Shown here: piece after piece, positions 1 through 5,640 of the stretch
How the letters are laid out: every line of letters begins with the position of its first letter
Position numbering within the stretch: position 1 is the stretch's first letter
DNA from: Treponema sp.
Lineage (GTDB): Bacteria > Spirochaetota > Spirochaetia > Treponematales > Treponemataceae
Reading direction: 5' to 3'
NCBI GenBank assembly: GCA_004554075.1
Contig: SFOB01000128.1
Span: 1-5,727, forward strand
Length of the DNA: 5,727 bases
Notes under the pieces: generated by a model
The model's input: the letters and a program-made list of their open reading frames with translations, nothing else
What the model was told of the DNA's origin: nothing
Databases searched by the model: none
Program-made: the position numbers and the translations under genes

Positions 1-22
1 GTCACAACAAATAAGAGCCCAT

Positions 23-50
23 GTCATTATCGGGCTTGACCCGATAATCT
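23..50 (+). repeat. GTCAT...ATCT hairpin repeat, copy 1
   Basis: This short palindromic element has GTC, then a 9-bp stem ATTATCGGG / CCCGATAAT around a CTTGA loop, then CT. It has the same layout as the two elements at 1864-1889 and 1908-1932: fixed ends, fixed CTTG-type loop and a variable but self-complementary stem. It lies 34 bases before the binding-protein start codon, so it would be in the 5' leader if transcription begins upstream of the window. No T-run follows it, so I do not call it a terminator. It is best seen as a member of a small dispersed repeat family. Confidence 0.6.
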
Positions 51-60
51 AAAAGATTGC

Positions 61-84
61 AAATATTTTATAGGAGAAATATTT
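61..84 (+). promoter_or_regulatory. Ribosome binding site displayed in a hairpin loop
   Basis: AGGAG at 72-76 lies 8 bases before the ATG at 85 and fixes this start. It is bracketed by two identical copies of the self-complementary octamer AAATATTT (61-68 and 77-84). These can pair as an 8-bp stem with TATAGGAG in the loop, and the second arm abuts the ATG. The ribosome binding site is certain. Any regulatory effect of the AT-only stem is inference. Confidence 0.6.
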
Positions 85-1824
85 ATGAAAAAAAATTTAG
101 TTTTGATTGGAAGCGCAATCCTGTGTCTTTCAATTACCGGTTGTTCAAAAAAAGCTGCACCAAAGGCAAATGCAGCTGTAACAACAAAAGTTTCTGATGC
201 TGCTTCACTTGTAAGCAAATCATTCGTTGACCCAATTACAGGATGGGCAAAGTATGATAACTTGATTAAAGAAATCAAGGCAGAAACAAATTACGAAACA
301 CGTACAAAGAAAATGCACGAAGCAGAAGACATCCTTATGTCTAACTACTGTGTAATTCCATTGTACTATTACAACGATGTTTACATGCAGAAACCTTATG
401 TAAGCGGAATCTATGCAAATGCATTCGCTACAAAATTCTTTATGTATTCTAAGCTTAACAATGGTTCTAAAACACTTAGAATCCAGCTTGCTTCTGAGCC
501 AGATTATCTTGACCCGGCTTTGAACTCTTCTGTAGACGGTGCTTGTCTTGCTGCAAACTCATTCTCAGGACTTTATACATATAATGAAAAGGGTGTAACA
601 GTTCCTGCTTGTGCAGAAGGCTACAAAGTTTCTAAAGACGGACTTACATATACAGTTACTTTAAAGAAGAATCTTAAATGGTCTGATGGTTCAGCTCTTA
701 CTGCAGCTGATTTTGAATACTCATGGAAGCGTGCTGTTTCTCCAGATACAGCAGCAGACTATGAATATATGTTCTCTGGCTTTGATGGATATGAAAGCGG
801 TAATCTTAACGTTAAGGCTTTGAATGATACAACACTTCAGTTTGTTCTTACAGCTCCATGTGCATACATTGAAGACCTTATGGCATTCCCAACATTCTAT
901 CCAGTTTGCAAAAAGTATGTTGAAGCTAATTCAACAAAAGAAGCTCCTGGTGCATGGTGTGCAAATGCAGGCTTTGTAAGCAACGGTGCTTTTGTTTGTA
1001 CAAGCTGGAAACATGATGTTTCTATGACTTACGAAAAGAACCCATACTGGTTCGATGCAGATAAGGTAACAGTTGAAAAGCTTGAGTTCATGCTTTCTGC
1101 AGATGATACTGCAATCTTTGCTGCTTACAATGCAGACAACCTTGATTTTATTGATGAAGTTGCAAATGATGAAATTGCAAAACTTCTTGAAACAAAGAAC
1201 TCTGAGTTCCACATCGTAGACGAACTTGGAACATACTATGTTGCATTTAATTCTAAATCAAAGCTATTTGCAGGTAAAACTCCAGAACAGGCTGCTTGTA
1301 TGAGACAGGCATTGTCTCTTATTATCGACCGTGATTACATTGTTGAAAACATCGCTCAGACAGGTCAGGTTCCTGCTAATGCATTCATTCCTCTTGGAAT
1401 GGCTGACGGTAACGGCGGTTTATTCAAATCTGATGCTGTAAAGCAGGGATATTATGATCCAAGTGCTATCAACAATAATCAGGAAGAAACTATGGCAAAG
1501 GCAAGAGAGCTTCTTGCTGCTGCAGGCTTTAAGTTTGATGCAGAAGGAAAGCTTTCTTCTGAAACTCCTATCTCAATTGAATATCTTACAAACCAGACTT
1601 CTGCACACATTGCAATTGCAGAATCTATGCAGCAGGATTTCTCTTCAATTGGAATTAAGATGACAATTCAGGTTCAGGACTGGAACGTATTCCTTGAAGA
1701 ACGCAAGAACGGAAACTTCGACATTGCACGCGAAGGCTGGATTGCAGACTTCAACGACCCAATCAACATGCTTGAAATGTGGATTTCTACATCTGGTAAC
1801 AACGACTGCCAGTTTGGTAAATAA
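85..1824 (+). CDS. Oligopeptide-type ABC transporter solute-binding lipoprotein (SBP_bac_5 / OppA family), circularly permuted
   Basis: This 579-residue extracytoplasmic binding protein would capture a peptide or similar ligand for an ABC importer. The permease and ATPase genes are not in the window. Residues 1-20 are a lipoprotein signal (MKKN, hydrophobic core, lipobox ITGC with Cys20). An Ala/Lys/Thr-rich linker follows to about residue 51. The SBP_bac_5 body runs from about 129 to the end; it opens with LRIQLASEPDYLDPA and includes LKWSDGSALTAADFEYSWKR, YEKNPYW and GWIADFNDPIN. The odd point is the order. Residues 57-121 (YDNLIKEIKAET, EAEDILM, VIPLYYYNDVYMQKPYV, FFMY) match the part that normally ends OppA proteins, as in the AIVPVYYY...KPWVGGY tail of E. 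coli OppA. The protein itself stops at CQFGK, exactly where that tail should begin. Subtracting the linker gives a normal OppA size, so nothing seems missing. The start is supported by AGGAG 8 bases upstream. The family call is very safe; the ligand is unknown. Confidence 0.93.
   Translation: MKKNLVLIGSAILCLSITGCSKKAAPKANAAVTTKVSDAASLVSKSFVDPITGWAKYDNLIKEIKAETNYETRTKKMHEAEDILMSNYCVIPLYYYNDVYMQKPYVSGIYANAFATKFFMYSKLNNGSKTLRIQLASEPDYLDPALNSSVDGACLAANSFSGLYTYNEKGVTVPACAEGYKVSKDGLTYTVTLKKNLKWSDGSALTAADFEYSWKRAVSPDTAADYEYMFSGFDGYESGNLNVKALNDTTLQFVLTAPCAYIEDLMAFPTFYPVCKKYVEANSTKEAPGAWCANAGFVSNGAFVCTSWKHDVSMTYEKNPYWFDADKVTVEKLEFMLSADDTAIFAAYNADNLDFIDEVANDEIAKLLETKNSEFHIVDELGTYYVAFNSKSKLFAGKTPEQAACMRQALSLIIDRDYIVENIAQTGQVPANAFIPLGMADGNGGLFKSDAVKQGYYDPSAINNNQEETMAKARELLAAAGFKFDAEGKLSSETPISIEYLTNQTSAHIAIAESMQQDFSSIGIKMTIQVQDWNVFLEERKNGNFDIAREGWIADFNDPINMLEMWISTSGNNDCQFGK
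238..456 (+). other. Relocated C-terminal segment of the OppA fold
   Basis: These codons encode residues 52-124, homologous to the last 70 or so residues of ordinary OppA proteins but placed before the N-terminal body. TGWAK (52-56) is the counterpart of CQFGK (575-579), which ends the protein. Joining CQFGK to YDNLIKEIK at residue 57 therefore rebuilds a seamless ordinary OppA. At its other end, FFMYSKL, a typical family C-terminus, runs straight into NNGSKTLRIQ, a typical mature N-terminus, with no stop codon. The frame is open throughout. Confidence 0.8.
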
Positions 1825-1863
1825 TTCTTAAAAAATAATCAAAGGGATGTTCTAATAAGTAAT

Positions 1864-1889
1864 GTCATGCTGAACTTGTTTCAGCATCT
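1864..1889 (+). repeat. GTCAT...ATCT hairpin repeat, copy 2
   Basis: GTC is followed by the 8-bp stem ATGCTGAA / TTCAGCAT, a CTTGT loop and CT. The ends and loop agree with copy 1 while the stem sequence differs on both sides in a matching way. It faces copy 3, and the two together can pair as a longer imperfect hairpin; GTCATGCTGAAC matches the reverse complement of GTTCGGAATGAC at 10 of 12 positions. Confidence 0.65.
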
Positions 1890-1907
1890 ACACTCATCTA
1901 GTTCTAT

Positions 1908-1932
1908 AGATTCCGAAACAGTTCGGAATGAC
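1908..1932 (-). repeat. GTCAT...ATCT hairpin repeat, copy 3 (inverted)
   Basis: On the minus strand this reads GTC, the 8-bp stem ATTCCGAA / TTCGGAAT around a CTGT loop, then CT. It is the same design as copies 1 and 2 in the opposite orientation. It sits inside the CATCTAGT / ACTAGATG inverted pair at 1895-1902 and 1933-1940. Confidence 0.65.
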
Positions 1933-1983
1933 ACTAGATGTAATACTTTTGGAACATCCTTTTTTCTTTTTTAAAAAAATCTA

Positions 1984-1992
1984 TGATATAAT
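1984..1992 (+). promoter_or_regulatory. Extended -10 promoter of the GH5 gene
   Basis: TGATATAAT is a perfect TGnTATAAT extended -10 element. The -35 position falls in the T-rich tail of the preceding terminator and shows no consensus hexamer, as is usual for extended -10 promoters. A start site about 7 bases after the hexamer falls on the ATG at 1999. No Shine-Dalgarno-like sequence exists between 1973 and 1998. The mRNA may therefore be leaderless. Confidence 0.55.
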
Positions 1993-1998
1993 TCCATT

Positions 1999-3021
1999 AT
2001 GCAGAAAAGATTATTCCCCCTTATTGAATTGTTTGTTTTCGCTATAAGCTTTGTTTTATATGTTGGTTGTTCATCAAACAAACAAGTTTCTGGCGCAGAT
2101 CCGCAACTGGAGCAATCAGGTTTTTATGTTGATGGCACTACCTTACGAAGGGCAGATGGAAGTCCTTTTGTAATGCGTGGAATTAATCACGGGCACAACT
2201 GGTTTCCGGATCAGGAAAAAACTGCTTTTGATGCAATTGCTGCTAGCGGTGCAAATACAATAAGAATCGTCCTTTCCGACGGTCAGAGATGGAAAAAAGA
2301 TGACAAGGCTGCTTTAAGGAAAGTAATTGACGCCGCAACTTCACGAGGTATGATTCCTGTTATAGAAGTTCATGACGGAACCGGTTCAGATGATATTGAA
2401 GTGCTTACAAAGATTGCTGAGTACTGGTGCGAGATGGCTGATGTACTTGCAGGAACAGAAAACTCATGTATCTTAAATATTGCAAATGAATGGTGCGGTG
2501 GCTGGAAATCAAAAGTCTGGAGGGATGGTTATACAAAAGTAATCCCAATGATACGGCAGGCTGGAATTAAAAATACAATTATGGTAGATGCTGCAGGCTG
2601 GGGCCAATTCGGCTATTCAATTCGGAAATACGGAGCCCAGGTTTTTAATTCAGATCCCCTCAAAAATACAATGTTTTCCGTTCATATGTACGGAATGTCC
2701 GGCCGCTTCAAATGGCTGATCCGCTTTAATCTTGAAGGAGCAACAAAGCAGAATCTCTGTGTATGTGCAGGAGAGTTTGGCTGGAAGCATTCTGATGGAG
2801 ATGTAAAAGAAGATTACCTTATGCAGTACTGCCAGGAAAAAGGAATTGGCTGGCTTGCCTGGAGCTGGAAAGGCAACTCCGGCGGCGTAGAATATCTTGA
2901 TATGGCAGAAGATTGGGATGGCAGCAAGCTTTCTGACTGGGGTGATAAAGTTATAAACGGAGAGTTTGGAATCAAAAAGACATCAATTAAAGCAAAATCC
3001 AACGAAATCAAAATATTCTAA
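1999..3021 (+). CDS. GH5-family glycoside hydrolase lipoprotein, probable endo-beta-mannanase (subfamily 8 type)
   Basis: This 340-residue secreted endoglycosidase probably cleaves beta-1,4-mannan. Residues 1-24 form a lipoprotein signal (MQKR, hydrophobic stretch, YVGC with Cys24). The lipobox has Tyr at -3, which is loose but tolerated in spirochaetes. The catalytic TIM barrel spans about 40-325. It shows GFYVDGTTL and MRGINHGH at its start, NTIRIVLSDG (86-95), EVHDGTG (123-129), NIANEW with the likely acid/base Glu164, MVDAAGWGQ (195-203), SVHMYG (227-232), GEFGW with the likely nucleophile Glu259, and WLAWSWKGN (285-293). This set resembles GH5 subfamily 8 mannanases. A cellulase or mixed-glycan activity cannot be excluded by eye. 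No carbohydrate-binding module is present. The ATG at 1999 is kept because it alone gives a complete signal peptide, although no ribosome binding site precedes it. It appears to be its own transcription unit. Confidence 0.88.
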   Translation: MQKRLFPLIELFVFAISFVLYVGCSSNKQVSGADPQLEQSGFYVDGTTLRRADGSPFVMRGINHGHNWFPDQEKTAFDAIAASGANTIRIVLSDGQRWKKDDKAALRKVIDAATSRGMIPVIEVHDGTGSDDIEVLTKIAEYWCEMADVLAGTENSCILNIANEWCGGWKSKVWRDGYTKVIPMIRQAGIKNTIMVDAAGWGQFGYSIRKYGAQVFNSDPLKNTMFSVHMYGMSGRFKWLIRFNLEGATKQNLCVCAGEFGWKHSDGDVKEDYLMQYCQEKGIGWLAWSWKGNSGGVEYLDMAEDWDGSKLSDWGDKVINGEFGIKKTSIKAKSNEIKIF

Positions 3022-3045
3022 GATATAACAAACTTTAATAATACT

Positions 3046-3065
3046 AAAAATATTTAATATTTTTT
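3046..3065 (+). terminator. Weak AT-only hairpin after the GH5 gene
   Basis: AAAAATAT (3046-3053) and ATATTTTT (3057-3064) form an 8-bp stem with a 3-base loop, ending in a T-run, 24 bases after the GH5 stop codon. It has the layout of an intrinsic terminator but no GC pairs, so it could be chance in an AT-rich spacer. Confidence 0.3.
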
Positions 3066-3075
3066 AATAATTCTC

Positions 3076-3104
3076 TTGAAATTTTACATGATTTTCTATA
3101 TTAT
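3076..3104 (+). promoter_or_regulatory. Sigma70-type promoter of the regulator/synthetase operon
   Basis: TTGAAA (3076-3081) and TATTAT (3099-3104) are separated by exactly 17 bases. Transcription would start near 3111, giving a leader of roughly 27 bases before the ATG at 3138. The surrounding sequence is strongly AT-rich. Confidence 0.6.
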
Positions 3105-3120
3105 TTAATCAATTAGAAAA

Positions 3121-3134
3121 GCACGTGGAGGTGC
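3121..3134 (+). promoter_or_regulatory. Ribosome binding site in a small GC hairpin
   Basis: GGAGG (3127-3131) lies 6 bases before the ATG at 3138 and fixes that start. GCAC (3121-3124) and GTGC (3131-3134) can pair around it, placing most of the Shine-Dalgarno in a 6-base loop. CACGTG at 3122-3127 is also a perfect palindrome and a possible operator half. Either regulatory reading is inference. Confidence 0.5.
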
Positions 3135-3137
3135 ATT

Positions 3138-3689
3138 ATGAACGAGGAGATAAAGGCTGTAGCAGACCGTTTAATCGGTCTGCGTGAAATTATGGACGTG
3201 TCAGTTGAAGAAGCTGCAGGTGTTTGCGGCATTTCGATTGAGCAGTACAAGAAGTATGAGACTGGCACTGTTGATATTCCTGTTGGTATTTTACAGTCTA
3301 TGTCTAAGAAGTATGGAATCGACCTCGGAACTCTTATTTCGGGCAAGGAACCTCACATGCATTCTTACTGTCTCACAAAAAAGGACAAGGGACTTTCGGT
3401 AGACAGACGAAGTGATTATAAATATCAGGCTCTGGCTGCAGGTTTTCAGAACCGCAAGGCAGATCCGTTTATCGTTACAATTACTCCGGAAGAAACCCGC
3501 GAGATTCATTTCAATTCACATCCAGGCCATGAGTTTGAATATATGATTGAAGGTTCAATGAAGCTTGTTGTTGACGGAAAGGAAATGACTCTGGAAGAGG
3601 GGGATTCTGTTTATTTTGACGCCACAAAGCAGCATGGTATGCAGGCGTTGAATAACCAGAAAGCTAAATTTTTGGCAATAATTATATAG
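3138..3689 (+). CDS. XRE-family HTH regulator with C-terminal cupin domain
   Basis: This is a 183-residue cytoplasmic transcription regulator. Residues 8-65 form an XRE/Cro-type helix-turn-helix (RLIGLREIMDVSVEEAA, then GISIEQYKKYETGTVDIP and a final helix to about 60). Residues 109-183 form a cupin_2 barrel. The first cupin motif is around HPGHEFEYMIEGS (His128, His131, Glu132, Glu134) and the second is GDSVYFDATKQH with His166, so a metal or small-acid ligand pocket looks intact. It is co-transcribed with the acyl-CoA synthetase 8 bases downstream; the stop TAG overlaps the AGGA ribosome binding site of that gene. The likely job is to sense a carboxylic acid or its CoA ester and control the pair, possibly with feedback on its own promoter. 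The domains are clear; the ligand is inferred from the partner only. Confidence 0.88.
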   Translation: MNEEIKAVADRLIGLREIMDVSVEEAAGVCGISIEQYKKYETGTVDIPVGILQSMSKKYGIDLGTLISGKEPHMHSYCLTKKDKGLSVDRRSDYKYQALAAGFQNRKADPFIVTITPEETREIHFNSHPGHEFEYMIEGSMKLVVDGKEMTLEEGDSVYFDATKQHGMQALNNQKAKFLAIII

Positions 3690-3697
3690 GATTTTTT

Positions 3698-5392
3698 ATG
3701 TTAGAAGATTTTCTAGAACGAACTGAGTTTACAGATTACAAAGATTTTTTTGAAAACTATAAAATAAAGGTACCTGCCAATTTCAATTTTGGTTATGATG
3801 TAGTTGATGTTCTGGCAGAACGTACACCGGATGCAAAAGCCTTTGTATGGTGCAACGATAACGGCGAAGAACTTGTAATGACCTTCGGCGAACTTAAAGA
3901 ACGCACAGACAAGGCAGCAGCTTACTTCCGCAGCATCGGAATTAAGCGCGGCGACTTTGTTATGCTGATTTTGCAGCGCCGCTATGAGTTCTGGCTTTCA
4001 ATTGTTGCTCTTCATAAAATTGGTGCAGCCGTAATTCCTGCAACTCACATGCTTACAAAAGAAGACATCGTATTCCGCTGTAACGCTGCTTACATTAAGG
4101 CTGTTGTTGCAGTTGATCACCGCGAACTCTTTACTTATATCGAAGAAGCTCAGAAGGAATGTCCTTCACTTACAACTCTTGTTGCTGTTCCTCCTTTTGG
4201 AATTGACCAGGGGATGAGCGCAGAATTTAAGGCAAAACATCCAAGCTGGCTGGATTTTACAGAAGGCTATCTGAATGTAAACCAGTCAGCTTTGAATGAT
4301 TTCCACGCCCTCAAGCGCGAAGACATCAGCAAGAACGATGATATTCTTCTTGCATACTTTACATCAGGAACTACAAGCCATCCAAAACTGGTTTCTCATA
4401 ACTATCTTTATCCACTCGGACACATTGTAACTGCAAGCTACTGGCAGCAGGTACAGAAGGGTGGACTCCATCTTACTGTAGCTGATACAGGCTGGGGTAA
4501 GGCAGTTTGGGGTAAACTCTACGGCCAATGGATTGCTGAGTGCTGCGTCTTTATTTATGACTACCATGACAAGTTTAAGCCAATTGATTTGATCAAGCAG
4601 ATTGAAAAACATCACATTACTTCTTTCTGTGCGCCACCAACAATCTACCGCTTCCTTATTCAGGAAGATTTGACTCAATATGATTTCTCAAGTTGTCTAC
4701 ATTGGTCGACAGCTGGTGAGCCTTTGAGTGAAGAAGTTTTCAACAAGTGGAAGGAAATCACTGGAAAAGAAATTCGCGAAGGTTTTGGACAGACTGAGAC
4801 TACCTTGTCGCTCTTCAACTATGGTAATGAGCGTATTAAACCGGGAAGTCTTGGAAAGCCGGCTCCATACTACAACGTAACTTTGATTGATGAAGAAGGC
4901 AACGAAGTAGAAGATGGTGAAGTTGGCGAAATCGTAGTTGATATGTCTCAGGGCAATTTCCCTGGTCTCTTTATGGAATATTTCGGAGATCCTGCAAAAA
5001 CAAAGTCAGTTATGCACGACGGCTACTATCATACATCTGATAACGCATGGCGTGATGAAGACGGCTACTTCTGGTTTACAGGCCGTAACGACGACGTAAT
5101 CAAATGTTCCGGCTACCGCATTGGTACTTTCGAAGTTGAATCAGTTCTTATGCAGCATCCTGCTGTTGTAGAATGTGCAGTTACAGCCGCTCCAGACCCT
5201 GTTCGTGGTCAGGTAGTAAAAGCAACAATCGTTCTTGCAAAAGGCTATGAAGGAAGTGATGAGCTAGTAAAAGACATTCAGAACTTTGTAAAGAAAACAA
5301 CTGCGCCATATAAATACCCAAGAATTGTAGAGTTCAGAGATAGTCTGCCAAAAACTATAAGTGGTAAGATTAAGAGAAAAGATATTAAGTAA
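3698..5392 (+). CDS. AMP-forming acyl-CoA synthetase (medium-chain / ACSM-like)
   Basis: This 564-residue cytoplasmic enzyme of the ANL superfamily activates a carboxylic acid with ATP and CoA to acyl-CoA, AMP and pyrophosphate. The P-loop motif is YFTSGTTSHPK (220-230); Ser at the sixth motif position is an accepted variant of the usual Gly. Then come STAGEPL (337-343), the adenine/acid motif GFGQTET (362-368), HTSDNAWRDEDGY with TSD in place of the common TGD (445-457), the hinge region GRNDDVIKCSGYRIGTFEVES (462-482) and PKTISGKIKR with the catalytic Lys557. GYRIG-FEVES and the length near 560 match medium-chain or ACSM-type enzymes rather than acetyl-CoA synthetases of about 650 residues. 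The start uses AGGA (3688-3691) 6 bases upstream. Substrate could be a medium-chain, branched or aromatic acid; the sequence alone does not decide. It is the second gene of an operon with the cupin regulator. Confidence 0.92.
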   Translation: MLEDFLERTEFTDYKDFFENYKIKVPANFNFGYDVVDVLAERTPDAKAFVWCNDNGEELVMTFGELKERTDKAAAYFRSIGIKRGDFVMLILQRRYEFWLSIVALHKIGAAVIPATHMLTKEDIVFRCNAAYIKAVVAVDHRELFTYIEEAQKECPSLTTLVAVPPFGIDQGMSAEFKAKHPSWLDFTEGYLNVNQSALNDFHALKREDISKNDDILLAYFTSGTTSHPKLVSHNYLYPLGHIVTASYWQQVQKGGLHLTVADTGWGKAVWGKLYGQWIAECCVFIYDYHDKFKPIDLIKQIEKHHITSFCAPPTIYRFLIQEDLTQYDFSSCLHWSTAGEPLSEEVFNKWKEITGKEIREGFGQTETTLSLFNYGNERIKPGSLGKPAPYYNVTLIDEEGNEVEDGEVGEIVVDMSQGNFPGLFMEYFGDPAKTKSVMHDGYYHTSDNAWRDEDGYFWFTGRNDDVIKCSGYRIGTFEVESVLMQHPAVVECAVTAAPDPVRGQVVKATIVLAKGYEGSDELVKDIQNFVKKTTAPYKYPRIVEFRDSLPKTISGKIKRKDIK

Positions 5393-5415
5393 GGCTACAA
5401 TCGAAGAACCGTTAA

Positions 5416-5443
5416 AAACTGGGCTGCGACAGCGGGCCAGTTT
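5416..5443 (-). terminator. Possible minus-strand terminator for the converging esterase gene
   Basis: AAACTGG and CCAGTTT form a 7-bp stem enclosing an inner GCTG/CAGC stem with a TCG loop (minus-strand reading) and a 3-base bulge. On the minus strand the right arm runs on as TTTTT, then AACGG. On the plus strand no T-run follows. It could therefore end the esterase transcript, whose stop is at 5506. It may instead be part of a longer structured repeat. Confidence 0.4.
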
Positions 5444-5459
5444 AGGTTCATCGAAAGAA

Positions 5460-5485
5460 TGCCTCAGAGGCAAGCTGTGCTTGCC
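5460..5485. repeat. Two overlapping, mutually exclusive palindromes
   Basis: TGCCTC-A-GAGGCA (5460-5472) and GGCAAGC-TGT-GCTTGCC (5469-5485) share four bases, so only one hairpin can form at a time. Both are perfect. The surrounding stretch 5415-5490 is visibly more GC-rich than the spacers at 1825-1998 and 3022-3137. No coding or RNA family is recognised here. A dispersed structured repeat between converging genes is the likeliest reading. Confidence 0.45.
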
Positions 5486-5505
5486 GACTGTTATAATTGT
5501 ACTTA

Positions 5506-5640
5506 TTATTCTAGATATTCATACATATATCCAAATGGATCTTCTACCATCTGGCATGTATCACCAAACTCCATAAGCAGGCCGCCACTTTCTGTGGTGG
5601 TTTGCCATTTTAAAAGCTCATTGCCATTTGTATCTTTACC
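5506..5640 (-). CDS. Carboxylesterase type B, C-terminal 44 residues (partial)
   Basis: On the minus strand this reads GKDTNGNELLKWQ, then ESGGLLMEFGDTCQMVEDPF and GYMYEYLE before TAA at 5508-5506. That pattern is the C-terminal end of type B carboxylesterases (family form T/S-G-x-P-N-G, L-x-x-W, M-x-F-G-D). These enzymes hydrolyse carboxylic esters and could remove acyl groups from plant polymers. The catalytic Ser, Glu and His would all lie upstream and are not seen. The residues expected just before it (SSYWLNFVK) are found instead on the opposite strand at 5640-5726. The gene is therefore interrupted at about 5640, by a real inversion or by a chimeric join. It converges with the synthetase gene 113 bases away. 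Confidence 0.65.
   Translation of the reverse strand, partial: GKDTNGNELLKWQTTTESGGLLMEFGDTCQMVEDPFGYMYEYLE

Larger units (their letters stand above)
1845..1972 (+). terminator. Composite terminator-like hairpin after the binding-protein gene
   Basis: GGATGTTC (1845-1852) is complementary to GAACATCC (1952-1959). The right arm is followed by six T, a C and six more T (1960-1972), the usual form of an intrinsic terminator. The long region between the arms is itself folded: it holds two hairpin repeats and a second inverted pair, CATCTAGT (1895-1902) / ACTAGATG (1933-1940). It likely ends the binding-protein transcript. It can equally be read as a small MITE-like cassette inserted in the stem. 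Confidence 0.65.

Noticed and set aside
36..69. Promoter made of TTGACC (36-41) and an AT-rich -10 near 62-69
   Set aside because: The spacing is too long, TTGACC belongs to the loop and arm of the hairpin repeat, and the -10 would run into the ribosome binding site.
220..228. Loss of function of the synthetase from Gly-to-Ser in the P-loop motif
   Set aside because: The AMP-binding signature accepts Ser or Gly at that position, and the other motifs, including Lys557, are intact.
931..1212. Minus-strand open frame of 93 codons within the binding-protein gene
   Set aside because: It is Cys/Ile-rich with no family resemblance and no ribosome binding site, and it lies wholly inside a well-supported gene.
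1999..2075. A later start codon for the GH5 gene, to allow room for a ribosome binding site
   Set aside because: Any later start would cut the signal peptide before Cys24, and no Shine-Dalgarno sequence appears in this stretch either.
4364..4678. Minus-strand open frame of 104 codons within the synthetase gene
   Set aside because: It overlaps the conserved AMP-binding core on the other strand and shows no domain or ribosome binding site.
5264..5473. Minus-strand open frame of 69 codons spanning the end of the synthetase gene and the spacer
   Set aside because: It runs through the hairpins and the 3' end of a real gene; composition and sequence look like read-through of a structured repeat.
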